Source: Strigamia acuminata
Lineage: Eukaryota; Arthropoda; Chilopoda; Geophilomorpha; Linotaeniidae
NCBI GenBank assembly: GCA_949358305.1
Contig: OX442323.1
Span: 4,528,001-4,588,000 of the forward strand
DNA: 60,000 nt
Reading direction: 5' to 3'
The translations under genes and the position numbers were made by a program. This document shows positions 22,481 through 35,700 of the stretch, in pieces. The notes below the pieces were generated by a model, which was not told the origin of the DNA, did no database searches, and saw only the letters and a list, made by a program, of their open reading frames with translations. The first letter of the stretch is position 1; every line of letters starts with the position of its first letter.

Positions 22481-23299
22481 CAAACCGCACTGCCCGCAAT
22501 TTGAATTCAAAGTCGTACGAATGATTCTTCTTGATTGGAGCCATTTTGCTGACTCGTCAGAGGAAATGATTCAATTCCACGTTGATGGCCTTCTTTAAAT
22601 ACCGAAACAGTACTGCACGTTATCTGGACGTACCATGTTCCATTTGTGCATTTGCAGAAATTTTTCTGGATATTTATTTCCGGTGAAAATTGACAGTTCT
22701 ACAGACACATTTCGCTAAAAAAATAATTAACATATATACTAGTACATCTTTAGGAAAATAATTTTATTTTAAACATTACATCATAGAATATTCCAAATGT
22801 TCCATTAGATAAAATTTTTTTTTTAGACTTTGCTCCCAAAAACGTCATTAGCTTATCTTTGTATCCTTTGAATGTAATCTCATGCACTGTCTTTGTGACA
22901 AAGGGAGTTGCATTATATATATTTATCATTTGAGGTATAACCATTAGCCCAATTAAATTTTGTTTTTCTTCTGTTAACATTGCCAAACTCTGAAAGAAAC
23001 ATCGATGCATTGATTGTTGGTTTTCACTCGGAGACGGATTTATCGTCTGTGGGCTCCTTTTGCAATTCTTTTTTGGGATCATAATTTAAAATCTTTTTCA
23101 AGAGTTTTGGGGCCATGATTGACACATGGGTAAGGGGTTCGACGTAGGTGAAAAACGTGTACGTGATTCTGAGATTCCACAGATTCCAAACACGGGAATC
23201 TTCGCAAATCTTATAAAATCTCGCAAGATTATAGCCAAATCCTGAGATTCCAGATTCCAGAGATTCTGTAATCTCTAGTGGAATCTTAAGGGTGTAGAA

Positions 23300-23414
23300 C
23301 AGGGGTCGGCAACCTGCGGCTCTTTCGATGTCAAGATACCTATATACCTAATCCTAATCCTAATCCTAAATTGTAACTTTTGGCTCTTCCGTCTCAAAAT
23401 GTTGCCGACCCCTG
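23300..23414. mobile_element. hAT-like MITE in intron 3 of CD36 gene 2
   Basis: It has the same CAGGGGTCGGCAACCT end and site as 14449-14695, flanked by GTGTAGAA/GTGTAGGA. It lacks the nested palindrome and so preserves the empty GATACCTA site. Confidence 0.85.
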
Positions 23415-24184
23415 GTGTAGGAGAGACAGTCTCTACGTCGAACCCTCGCACAAGGAGCACTTTTTCAGCGAGAATCGTAAGATCTTATAAATTCGATCCT
23501 CTCCTGGTTTTGCTTGATATGTACTGTCAACGGGATGTTTAGTGTCGTCACGCTATCCATCAATGAGCCGTTGGACAGGCTAGGTTCGTAATAAAAGGTG
23601 TTACGTTCTTTATACCGAACGGTATCTTCGTCATCGTTAAAATTGATGTCAATCTTTTCTCGTTTTTCCCTAAAAAATTTAATAATATGGTTGTTTGTAG
23701 TGAGTATAGTTGATAACAAAAATGTCAGTAGGCGCATTTATAGAATAATTTACACTAAACAACATTTTTAAACAATCTGCTTTTTAAACTGCTTTCCTAG
23801 TTTAAGTAATGAAAAGAATTAAATGACAAATAAAATACACTAAAGTTTTTTTTAGTTATTTGTTACTTATAAGTATCTGTATTTTGCTTTTCCTCTATGC
23901 TGCCACCAGATAGCAACTATGTATTGTTTACTTCTTGTATCCATGATGTTCGAGTCGAACACACCAGAATAAATTGTGCCATTCAGTTTTGCTTTTCGAA
24001 AAGCACAGCCTTTTATTCGGTCACTAGCGTATTTTATTTGTCATTTAATTCTTTTCAATCACTAAAGTGATGCGCATTTGAAATAGAAGTTTAAAATAAA
24101 ACTAGTGTAAGTATGGATAATCGATTTAACATCGCGTCTATTAAACATTGCATCAATCTAGATGCGATGTTAAATCGTTCATTA

Positions 24185-24383
24185 GAGAGGTTCTGCCAGG
24201 CGTTAGACGGGAACGGCTGATGTCTGGAAAGCTGAAACGTCATCACTTTTTGTGCGGACGTCATGGGGCGGAGCTAAGCTTCATGTTGCGCGCGCGTTTG
24301 CAACGTGTAATGGTGGGTCCAGACGTCGTGAAAACAACGGCAACGGGTGGGCCGTTCCGGTTCTATGCCTGGCGGAACCTCTC
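24185..24383. mobile_element. MITE with GAGAGGTTCTGC ends (intron 2 of gene 2)
   Basis: The inverted ends GAGAGGTTCTGCCAGGC and GCCTGGCGGAACCTCTC are flanked by TA. The interior is GC-rich. It is related to the split element at 8002-8424. Confidence 0.75.
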
Positions 24384-24746
24384 TATTGTTACTTGGGATA
24401 TGGTGTATGGTACCTGAATGTGTACGGTCCTAGTTCTTGGAGTATTGGTTTACTTGAATTCAACAAGATTTCCTGAGGGTTGGTAACGTTGAATAAGTAA
24501 ATTTTCATGTAAACTGGAACTGGATTTTCAACCCAAGCTGTATATGGAATTGAGCCATTGTACAATTTCATTGTCTGAAAATGGTTAGATGTGTTATAAT
24601 AAATCTAAAATGAATTATGTCTTTACAAATGTACTTCCTAAAGGTTTCAGATGTATGACAATGTTTGTTTGTTTGTTTGTATGTTTTTTTTTTTGGGTGC
24701 ATACAAATTAAATCTAGAAGGACCAAAGCAAAAGCGCTTTAGTGTA

Positions 24747-24960
24747 CAGTAGAACCTCGATTATTGGAACACCGGTTATACGAACGTTCGATTATCCGAA
24801 CAGCAGTTGGGGATTTTTTATTGACTTTTTACCCATTTTTATTGTTTTTTTAATCGATTTTTATTGGTTTTTTAAATCGAATTTTAACGGTTTTTTTTTA
24901 TACTATTTTCACATATTTTTAATCAGTTTATGATGTTTTTTGACAGTTTTTATCCATTTT
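24747..24960. mobile_element. One-ended pogo-like element, intron 1 of gene 2
   Basis: CAGTAGAACCTCGATTATTGG follows TA and has the pogo/Tigger tip pattern. The following T-rich sequence has no recognisable right end, so the end position is approximate. Confidence 0.45.
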
Positions 24961-25572
24961 TGGTCGGGAAGCCAACATTTACCGGGTGATTTTTGTGAGA
25001 GCCCCTATTTGGGTGGGTTGTGTTCTCTTATACTAGGCTGGATTTTTGTTCATATTTTAGTGTTAATTGGGGTTAATCTGTTGTTATTGAATGAAGGAAA
25101 ATAACATCGATTGTCAAAGATGAATTTTATCATTTATTTCACGAAGATCTGCATGTGGGTTTAACGAATAAAAATCGAGAAGAGATAAGCAAGGTATTAT
25201 TAATTTCATTAAAAACATTTGGTTGTTATTACAAATAGTGGATTTTGAATGATCTATTATTGTGGTAAACAACTAGAAAGTTCATTTCCTTCACTGGTGA
25301 TATCAGCTCATTTTGATTTCCATCATGATTACTTTCATTTTTACTTTTCGGAGGGCATAATTTAAAGTTTTGGTTTTGTTCCGGTTATTTGTCTGGCGTG
25401 TTGTTTCCGTTGGTTTTGGTATCCTGGGACCCCATGGACCTACTTTAATAATTAATTGATGGTTACTGCCAGCTCTATTAATTTTTATTTCTGCACTTAA
25501 CCATATTGCCTTTTTGACGGTTGGTGTTCCATCTGGGACGTTTTACCAAAAACTGATTTCAACATTGCTATA

Positions 25573-26130
25573 CAGTCGAAACTCTTTATAACGAATCGCG
25601 ATATAACGAATTATTGCTATAACGAATTATTGAAAATGACTTGGTTGGCCAGCCATAGAACACCATGTTAAATATATTCGTTATAACGAATTTCGATATA
25701 ACGAATTATTTGTTATAACGAACAGGTTTTCAGGTACACTGTAATACCAACAAGCCCTCGTTATAACGAATTTTCAAAACTGATCACATGACTGCCCATG
25801 TTAGGAACACATTTAGAAAAAATGAAAAAATTTTGTGTTTTAAAATGGCTGCCAAATGAAAAGAAATTTTGCTTTAGGACAAGTTGAACATTTTTAATGC
25901 CATTAACAATGGCAAGAAGCTACCAATTGTAGCAGTTGAGTTTAATTTGTCCCGTTTTAACAATTTCAACAGTTTTTAAGAATCGGGATAAAATTAACAT
26001 GATTTTATGAATAAATAATGTTGTTTATGATGAAATTTTATTTTTTTCAGCTAATTCGTTTTAACGAATTCTCGTTATAACGAATCGATTTGTCCGGTCC
26101 CTTGCGATTCGTTATAAAGAGTTTCGACTG
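25573..26130. mobile_element. Pogo/Tigger-like nonautonomous element
   Basis: The ends CAGTCGAAACTCTTTATAAC and the inverse GTTATAAAGAGTTTCGACTG are perfect inverted repeats with TA on both sides. Internal sub-terminal motifs TATAACGAATT repeat. No transposase ORF is present. Confidence 0.8.
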
Positions 26131-26378
26131 TACCCACATTAGCTTCTGGTGGTGGTTGTGGGTGGGGTTGGGGGAGTGGGTTGATTGTTCAAACAAAGTA
26201 GCAAAATATGTGAAAACTGGCATTTTGAGATCGAATAGGGCCAGGGTCGGCAACCTTTTGAGACGGAAGAGCCAAAAGTTAAAATTTACATAATTTCCCA
26301 GTTTTTAAAGAGCGACGCCGTGTTTCAGCTGCTTAGATTCAGCTAGGTTAGGTTAGTTTAGGTCAGGTTAGGTTAGGT

Positions 26379-26568
26379 TGTCAAAGATATAGTCGCTTTA
26401 TTCGCGCACACGTTATTGCGACGAACCACACGTCCTCATAACGTAATCGGAAGTCCCCATATCACGTTCTAGGTTGCGAGATTACATGACAACTCTCCCT
26501 GGCGGAGGAGACCCTCATTCGGGATTTGTAACATTAGATGTAAGGTGACATAAATTAAAACAACATAA
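26379..26568 (-). repeat. Diverged solo LTR, reverse orientation
   Basis: On the minus strand it shares CAAATCCCGAATGAGGGTCTCC and GTCACCT motifs with the LTR at 16342-16571. Boundaries are approximate (TGTTGTTTTAATT to CTTTGACA). A fragment of the CAGGGTCGGCAACCT hAT family precedes it near 26240. Confidence 0.5.
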
Positions 26569-27083
26569 ACAATATTATTTGATGATGTGTGATTGATGTG
26601 TTATTGGTTTTCCTCTGTGTATTTGTATCTAAAATATGATGTGAGTAGCAAACTAATTGTTCGTCGTTTTTTATTGCCTTGTATAAGTTTTATATAATTT
26701 ACAACATTAGGAACCAACAGTCGGGCCCAACCCTTCCTTAAAATTATTCAGCCCGAAATAAACTCATTAGTTGCTTCATCTTCACAAGTCTCTGTTCTCA
26801 CACAATTACATTACCAATGCGTAATTTATCTAATAACTTCTTAACCAGTGTTACTGTATCACCGACTAACAAACAGTTAATAATTTCTACCATTATTTAT
26901 CAATATAATACATTGGTGACTTACCTCCATTATTTTACTATAACGAAGTGATGGAAAAATTGCAAGAAGTATCACTCCTGAAATCAAAAGACAACTTCCA
27001 AGGGTAAAAGAAATTACTTGCCAGCGTGGTTTATTCAGTTTTATATTGGACTATACGCACAGCTGGGGACTGCTAGTTGACCC

Positions 27084-27092
27084 TTTATATAA
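27084..27092 (-). promoter_or_regulatory. TATA-like box upstream of decaying CD36 gene 2
   Basis: TATATAAAG on the minus strand sits about 40 nt upstream of the lost start codon, in the place where gene 1 has its TATAAAAG. Confidence 0.4.
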
Positions 27093-27421
27093 AAGATCAA
27101 AAAACAAAGATAACAAAAAATGATAGAGTTTATCAACCATCATCTACAGTGTGGGTTCAGCCAATAATTGCCAAAAGAGATACGTATGTGAGAGTGTGAA
27201 TAAATGCCTCTGCAAAATTATGGTGATTGGAATTGGTGATTGTCAGGCAGGCATATAGGAATAAGCTTTTGTATATTGTTTTTAATTTTTATAAAGCACA
27301 TTTGTTCATTAATAGACTATCATAAAAGAAAATTTTGAATAATCTTTTCTTGTGTAATATTTTATAGCGATTATTTTGCTTACGTCCGCTAAACCCACGA
27401 TGTTTACATGCTGGTGTGATA

Positions 27422-28294
27422 CCGGGTGGCCCACATAAAACCGGCCCGACAATACATATACAAGGAGGGTTACGAGGGGTGTCTCAAAAAAATGTATACA
27501 CTCACAAAATTAAATATACATAAATCATTAGTTGTGGGCAGGGTTGTTTCATCAACTTTTCTACTGCAGTTTTTTCCGCTCTTTCGTTTGGCGTTTAGCT
27601 TTTGACGATCCGAGCTTTTGTTCTCGCGATATTTGCGGTTTTAATCAATCATTGTCCGAATTCGACAAGTTTGATTGCACTAGTCATTCCTGAATTTTGT
27701 GATACTTTTGAATCTCTTCAATGGTACTTTTGTGGATTTCTTCAGATGTACCAATACGAGATTTTGCTTCATTTTGTAAGATTTTGCTACATTTTTGAGA
27801 TTTTGCTAAAGTAAAGTTATATGGTACCAAAAAAGTGTTACACGTACCGTACCAAAAAAGTGTTACACATACCGTACCAAAAAAGTGTTACACGTACCAT
27901 ACCAAAAAAGTGTTAAGGTACCGTACCAGTCCCACAAATTGCGGTATTTTCTGAAAAATACTGTGTACCTGTACCGGTACCGGTACTGCTGAAGAAATCC
28001 ACAAAATTACCACAAAATCTAAAATTCAAGCTGACTACAAATAGTGTCATCAAACTTGGAAAATTCGGATAAAAATTGATGCAAAATGCAAATATCTCGA
28101 GATCGAAAGCTCGGATCGTCAAAAACCAAACACCAAACGAAAGAGCGAAAAACCTGCACTAGAAACGTTAATTAAACAACACTGCCCACAGCTGATGATT
28201 AATGTATATTTAATTTTGTGTGTGTATACATTTTTTTGAGTTACTGTTCGTATCCCTCCTTGTATTGTCGGGCGGTTTTATGTGGGCCACCCGG
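27422..28294. mobile_element. 873-bp long-inverted-repeat (mariner-like) element with a tandem core
   Basis: The ends CCGGGTGGCCCACATAAAACC and the inverse are flanked by TA. The arms match for about 300 bp with divergence. The centre (27838-27920) has tandem ACCGTACCAAAAAAGTGTTACAC units and near-palindromic GGTACCGTACC. No transposase ORF is seen. Confidence 0.8.
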
Positions 28295-28453
28295 TAGTAT
28301 TCAAATGTCAATTTGTTACAACACATCAGTGAGTTTTTTCACCATCTGGTGGATACAGCTGAAAACACTCATTTTGTAGGTGAGCCTGAAGCGACGGCTG
28401 GGACGTTCAGTTTAGATGTTTTAATTTTATCTACTAGATCATAAAAATCCATT

Positions 28454-28458
28454 GAGAT

Positions 28459-28493
<35 letters not shown>

Positions 28494-28496
28494 TTG
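28454..28496. repeat. ATTT microsatellite
   Basis: About ten tandem ATTT units lie downstream of CD36 gene 3. Confidence 0.8.
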
Positions 28497-28798
28497 AAAA
28501 GAACAATTGACATCAATCTTGGCTCGGTCTTTTGTCTTATCCTAACAACAGTATTAAAAGATACAGACCCGGCAAATAATGATAGATAAATTTAAAACAG
28601 CTAAACCAAAGGGAAGTTTTTTTTGTCCACCACTGTACTTGTAATCATCAACCACATCATGTTTGCGACCATTACGAGATTGAGGTCGTGGTGGATTTAG
28701 TTGCTGTAGGTGTGCATACTCAATGGGAATAAGTTCACACGCATACATTGCTGCTAAGGCATCCAATCCCGGGAACCTCGAAGGTTTTTGATTTCTAA

Positions 28799-29780
28799 AC
28801 TTTGTGTTTAGAAAGTCTAATAAAACGGTTCAGTCCGTCTGTCCGTCTGCCAGCATCAACGAAGAAAATGATTTTTTAACTTTAATTTCTGAATTTTTTT
28901 TATTTTATTCATTTAATTTTGTTCTAGGAGAATTCGTCAGTTTATTATAGAAAATTGTTTTAAAATTTTTTTTTTATTAAAAAGGATGTAGAACGCATTT
29001 GGTCTTATTTATACATTTTGTCATCAGTTGACGCAAGATGTTGATTTTTCAATGGATGTTTTGATAAGACGATCAGACTAAATTATACCAAAGTATTTAC
29101 TGTATTATTGCGATTAAGAACCGGTATATTTCAAAATTCTTACAATTTTGCTTTTTTTAGATTTGGTGCGGAAGGGATAGATAACAGAATATAATAGAAA
29201 TAATAAAATCCCACTTCCAATACATATGAGCACATAGCAAGCAATCCTGAACAGTTTCATCGGTTCAATAAACATTTCCTTATAACGCTGCGCAAACTCT
29301 GGTGTCCATTCGGGATACTGATAACAGGTTTGGTAGAAAAAATAATTAAATTAATACATTACTGGAATATTTAACAAACCTCATCCATCCAGACAATTGG
29401 GAAAAGCAGATTGGGGAAATTTTTGTATAGTCTGAAAATAGAAAATAAAAACATGCGGGGTCAGATCGCAATTGATTGTATCTGTAATGCATAGAAGCGT
29501 TACATCTTAGACTTCTAAATCCCGTCTACACTTTTTCTATATAGAAATACATCTGTTTGTCTAAATTGATGTATAATTTATTTTAAAAAATTTCCGGTAC
29601 CAGTTTGTAAAACCAGTTTTTTATTTAAACCGGAAGTCGGAGAAATACGAAAATTCCTTAGGCACCTATTGAAGATATGCTGAGTTCATTGCAGTTGTCT
29701 GTTTGGCTCTAGCTGCTTTTGTTTTGGAGGAGTTGATGCAGACAGACGGACAGAACCGTTTTATTAGATTTTCTAAACTT
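28799..29780. repeat. Inverted pair around the 3' exons of gene 3
   Basis: GAAAGTCTAATAAAACGGTT at about 28810 is repeated in inverse at about 29750 (AACCGTTTTATTAGATTTTC), each next to CCGTCTGTCCGTCTG or its inverse. The pair brackets exons 11 and 12 of gene 3 and may be the ends of a foldback element or two separate insertions. Confidence 0.5.
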
Positions 29781-32700
29781 AGAAGTCTAAAATCATAAAT
29801 AAATGAGGCGACATTTTACTTACGAAATATGAGAAACGGGTCGAACAGCTATATTCAATTGGATTCTTCTGTGGGCTCTCAAAGTTGCACCAAGAACCTA
29901 AATAGAAAAAAAGGGAATACAGGATTGTGTGTACAAACCATGGTGTAAGAGAACAGGTGTTGAAGCACCTATACAAAATCGCCAAGAACATGTGTTCCCT
30001 TAAGGTTCGTAGTTCCGTTATTTGCCACTAAGCGGTGCTGGGAACAAGTGGGCCACGGTCACGGTGCAAGCAGTTGTATGGGTGTTGAAGCGACTCCAGT
30101 AATGAAACTGGTTCTGGCCTGATATTGGCTTAAAAAGTTCAGCGTTCGCACCAAAAAGCAAAAAGCCACATATCTAGGCTAGCGTGCAGCCAATAGACAA
30201 TCAACTGACCATGTTATGCACAGAATTGTGGGAAGTGACCTTGGCAGTTCTTTAGTTCTTTGGCAATTATCTAGTTCACACAACTGGATTAGAATTATCT
30301 TGTTTAGAAATTTCTAAACCAGATAATTTTGGGCTAGATGCGTTTGCACCAAGAACCAGAACTAGATTTAAACTTTGGGCTAGTCCAAACTTTCTGGTGC
30401 GAACAAGGTATTAAGCATGTTTCCATGAACTACAATTATTAACTTACTGGATCTATGTCTAAAATGATCCTGTGAAGCTCTTCGCTTCTATTGAGACCAA
30501 TAACTGCTTGATAATAGGTATCATCACCTTGGTAAAAATGAGGCAATGATGCAACTATAGGTGCACCTACATACAATCGAAAAACATTTGTCTTAATGAA
30601 TGGCTGATGCTTTGATTGACATTGGCACACTTTACCTTGCTGGCATGCTGAAATGTCAAACACTCCAGATTTGAAACAAGTTTTGCTTTTACTGCAGTAA
30701 CATTTGTTTTCAGGTACAATGTCAGGGGATGCCATCACAGAGGTAGGAAAGCGATAACTATATGCTTCAACCCCATGTATGTATTTCACACCTTCATATT
30801 CCATGTGAGAAGACCTTCAATGAGGTTGCCGGGATTAATTATATTGCTAATCTTTTTGTTTGTTATAATTTCTTACCTGCAAAAATCAGCCTGAAACACT
30901 TTGAGTGGTTCATGTGGTGGGCGAAAGGGTCTAAATGCCGTACCATCTAAGCAGACAGTGGAATGATTATCAGTTTGTAATGAATTTGATATTTGATCAG
31001 CTTGCCTGTTCCATTAAGCATATTGCAGTATTTGGAATCCCACCAGGTCAGAGAGCTGAAATCAATTTGAAATTATAATTATGCTACTGTAATAATTGAT
31101 ATATAATTTATACCGAAGTAATTCCAATTATTCTTGTTATTTCTTTTGGAAAAACTATTTGAATGGATATGCAGCAGTGCTGATAAGAAATTGAAAAACT
31201 TCTTGTGTAGTTTATGGTAAAAGATTAAGATCTGGGCTCGTATTATACAATAAAAAATGCACTATTTGTTTCAAACGACTTTGCCTTGAATCTTTGTAAC
31301 CGATTTTTTTTTTACCTTTATAGGATTGTCACAATGTACGTATTATTTTGCATCAACAAAGCAAAATTGTGTGATTTGCCTATGCTAAGGTAAGTGGAGT
31401 CCAATCATATTCATTGTGTTTGAATGTTGTGTATATGGCAATGTGGTATTCTGTAGTGTGGTGCTTCATGCAGTGGCGGTTTTAAGTGTAGGCCAGCATG
31501 GCAATCGCCTAGGGCATAGCGGTCGCAAGAACCTCGCAGAAAAGAGCCTCTGCGAAGCCCACAAAATGTGTTTTTTCTGTTTTCTTAGGTTTTTAGTAAG
31601 GTTTTTAATTGTTTTTTTTTTCGGACCTCGATAAAAATTTTCAATAGTATCCGGACCCCACTTAAAATTAATTGCCGACCCCTGGCCTAGGGCCTCGCAT
31701 TTGCTAAAACCACCACTGGCAACATGAGTGGTGCCAATGATTATTTAGTCTACTTACGACAGTGTCATGCAACTATGTCTCCCCATGTAACCCTTAGTCT
31801 GGATGAAAGACTAGTAGTACCCATGTAGTAAAACGTGCTCCGAGTCTCTTACTCAAACCTAATCGTCGAGATGACTAATACATTCGTGCAACTACTATTG
31901 AGTGGCTTTAGTAGTAGACTCATTCATAAATTCATTTAAACTTGTTTATTGAGGGATTTTGCACACTGAGTACCTTAAGTTATTCCATTTGTGTATTTGT
32001 AGTAATTTGTCTGGATATTTATTCCCTGTGAAAATTGTCCGTTCCAAAGACACATTTCGCTAGAAAAAATAATTAACATATATAAATCTGTAGGAAAATC
32101 ATTTAATTTTAAACATTACCCCATGGAATAATCCAAAAGTTCCATTAGGTAAAACCTTCTTTCCTGATTGTGCTTCCAAATACATCATCAGCTTATCCTG
32201 GTATCCTTTAAATGTCATCTCATCCACTGTTTTTGTGACAAATGGCGTTGCGTTATACATTTTTATTACTTGAGGTAATACCATTAGCTCTGCGAGGTTT
32301 AGTTTTCCTTCTGTTAACATTGCCATACTCTGAAAGAAACATCAAGGCATTTATTGTTGTTTTTTACTCAGAGACGGATTTATGGTCTAGGGCAGCATTT
32401 CTCAAACTATAGGGCGCGAGCTGATTTTTGGTGAGGCGTAACGATGTTCAATCTGGTTATAGTCATTTTAGCGATTACGTTTTAGCGACAATATGGTAAT
32501 TTTCCCGTAGTGATCGACGTGATCGCGACAACAATGTACCGCTCAAAAAAATGGTTTTGCATCAAAAAACCAGTAAGGTTAGGTTCGCGGGAGGGCCAAA
32601 GGTGGCTGCGCCCTCCTTGTTAGCTCTTCTTAGTAATTAAACCTAAAATATATGTAGTCGCGGTAGATTCTAATACAATTAACATAGAATATGGAAAATT

Positions 32701-35700
32701 GTATTAGTGCCGTTTTAGCGACCACCACTTTAGCGAACATGTTATCATGAACTGGTTGTTTGGATATTTTAAACCGCGCTTGAAAGACGCGCCAGTACGA
32801 TTCTAGGAGAGCCTGGTCTCGAATAAGAGCCCGGGCAACGACAAGCAGCCTGAAGGGTGGCGGCAAGCTTGTCCTCTTACTCGATCATTATACAAATTTA
32901 AGCCGGGTCTGTTGGAATTATAAAATGGAAGAGAATGATGCACACGCGCGGACTTAACAACGCTAGCGTGGCCTATACTAAGTTTGGTTGGGGCCCCTAA
33001 TGGCGGAGCGACCAAACCGAGTAATCGCGCACTAACCGCGCACAAAAGACAAAATAACAACTCATGGCCAACTTGAATCCAATTTCTAATCCTTCGGCGT
33101 GTATCAGCGGCATATAAAACATAACAACGAAAGGTCAACGAGAGGAAAGGAATTCGAAGATGACACGCGGAATTAAACACGCGATCTGACAATGAACATC
33201 CTCAACATGCGTAAATCAATGGCATGGAGTCAATACTGTGAGCAAACACAGGAGAAAGGATGCCAAATGCTCCGGCCAGTTAAGGCTCTTACCAAGCTCA
33301 TGGTCTTGTACCTTCTGATTGAATCTGGCTTGAAACAGCTCTGAAGTGAACTTGGGCCAGATCCAATACAGAATTCGAGGTAAGCCAATGAGCAGAGCCA
33401 ATCAGACGCGTACGTGATTAATCATCACGATGACTAAGCGCGTGTGACTCAAACATTCAAATTAGGATGGATAAACTAAACGAAATCAGGAGGGGTAACA
33501 GTAGGAAATACACAACTTAGACCGGTCTGATGTGGCTGAATTGAGCCACTCCAGACTGAGTCAAGGGATGAAAATGAATACAAAATGAGGTGAAAAGGTA
33601 GGAAAACTCAAATATTAGGTTTAAGGATTTATTAGGAGTTTAAACAAAACAATGGTTAGGAACACACGGAAAACGCGTACAAACACAACAATTGGTTAGG
33701 ATTACATTACGCGTTAATGCCGGGCCGTGACACACCCCTCGGACGAGAGTGTTTTTATTCTCGAAACAAATCTGAAAAGTAAAGAAAATAAAAAGCGATA
33801 CAAAATCAAAATCAAATGACACTTGGAATGATTAGAATGAAACAACAACTGTGAGGCGCGGAACTTACGCGTGGACTCAACAACACAAGCGGGCGTTAAG
33901 CGCCAAAATCGAAACAAATCAAAACTACTAGCGTTAAGCGCCAGGCACTAGGAATACACTAGATAAAGAACAGTAAAGCTTAAAGTCGCGAAAAGTAACA
34001 AAAATAATTATTGTGAGGGGCGAAAACGCGTGGACTCAACAACACGAGCGTTAAACACCAAACCTCACATCACACAAACATACGCGACTAGAAACACTAA
34101 TAAAATAATCACAAATCAGGATAATGTCCAATAGCACTGGTATTGTTCAACAAAAAGTCCGCATCAAACACCAAACTTTGTGGAAGATTACGCGGAGAAA
34201 GAGTCACGTTCGGGTAACATTGTCACTTTAAAATAGGAAGACACGCGCACTAGAACTCATAGCCAGTCATGGCCGTTACGAGTTCCTTCATGAGGGTGGT
34301 GGCGCGGTAGGTAATGACGTCGCCCAACTGTTGTTCATTGCGCGGACGGAACTCGGTCAAAGTGTTGGCGAGCAACTGCTGGAGAACACGGACGTGGCTT
34401 TCCTCCAACAAGTGGACCAAAGCAGATATGCTTTCGGATAGGCCCAACTCTCTTTTAAGAATGAGATAGAAAAATTCCTTCCATCGCGTGCTATCCGCAT
34501 CCAGGTACGTGTCCGTTCTCCAACGCGACGGTGACTCCCATTCGAGCGTGCCCATTGGGAAGATGTCATCAAAGGTTGCACGCGCCATAATGGTCTCAAA
34601 ATACAACTGGAGCTCGCGACACGAAACAAAGTCACGCTTGCGATGTTGATCACTCACCAACTTCTGGATCGCGATGACAAAGTCCTCAGGCTGGGTGGCA
34701 AAGGGCAGGTCGCGCTGAACCTGGCGTCCGGTAAAGATTGGAAGGAGTGGGCGGCGGGGGCACGACTCAGCCTCCTCATCATCACTCGAATCCGACAAAA
34801 ACTCGACTCCCCGACCAGCATCGGTCAGGTGCACACGCAAATTGGGAAGCTCGCCGACGTAGTCCATCGACTGCTCCAACTGGGCTGGAGTCGAACGAGG
34901 AATCATTCCTCCCGGGAACGCGGCTGCACGGCGACGCGTGGCTTCGTCGTGGCATCGGATCAGCCACTCCATATCGGACTCAGTCCAGTCGCGCTTAAGA
35001 TCGACGCCAAAAGGGGTTGCCATCTCGTCCATTTCACACTGGGATTGCCCGACCGGCAACAACGCAGTGGACAAAACCGTCTCATCAATTGGCGGCGGAA
35101 TCTCCTCTACCTCCGGCAGAATCTCGGAAATTTCAACTCGTGACGTGGACGCTTCTGGCACGGGCTGTAATGTGGGCACCGGCCGACACCGGGGCACCAT
35201 CATCCCCGACGCGACATTCCGAAAACGCGACGACTCTCGGACATCCTCGATCTCTTCAAGCATCGAACTTTGGGCAGCATGCATAAGGGGATCATCCTGC
35301 AAGCGAGAAATATCACGTAATAAATGAGCATTACGCTCAGCAATTAGTCTCAAGCGTTGATGCTCCTCGGCCGTTCGCGCTGCACCGACAACCACGGGAG
35401 CTTGCGGGTTATCTCGTCTCTGACGAGCCTGGGAGTGAAGGCGCGAAGTAATCGGCGGTGGGTTTCGCGGCTGCCCTCGAACCATTGGTGCCCATTGACG
35501 AAAAAAGGACGGAAGCTCAGGCGTAACGGTCCCGGGCGCCATAATGAGGCATCCAATCGGCGGGTATTGCCAATTATGCGGTCGGATGTTCTCGGCGGCG
35601 GCCATTTGAATGGTATTCCGCCAGTAGGCCTCATGTTGGATCGCGAATCTGTTGCAATCCGATGCAGACCCGAGCAGCGGCTGGAAACGGTCAGGAAGAA

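Larger units (their letters stand above)
20285..27044 (-). pseudogene. CD36-family gene 2, decaying copy
   Basis: Exon positions: 26925-27044, 24414-24574, 23525-23669, 22780-22989, 22634-22714, 21672-21721, 21543-21612, 21304-21482, 21123-21241, 20688-20746, 20576-20627, 20285-20512. Four lesions are visible against gene 1. The start codon position reads ATA (27042-27044), with an in-frame TAG three codons upstream. Exon 5 is 5 nt shorter at its 3' end, shifting the frame into exon 6. The exon 6 donor reads GAAATC where gene 1 has GTAATC. Exon 10 lacks 15 nt that encode VRPVS elsewhere. The C-terminal end runs into MITE copy B. Other exons remain open, so decay looks recent. A TATA box is still present upstream. 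Confidence 0.85.

Noticed and set aside
27602-28122. Two 70-codon ORFs on opposite strands, both starting TIRAF
   Set aside because: They are the same inverted-repeat arm read from both sides of the 27422-28294 element.
32803-33192. 129-codon minus ORF also found at 41973-42362
   Set aside because: It lies inside both LTRs of Gypsy-1. LTRs of this family are non-coding.
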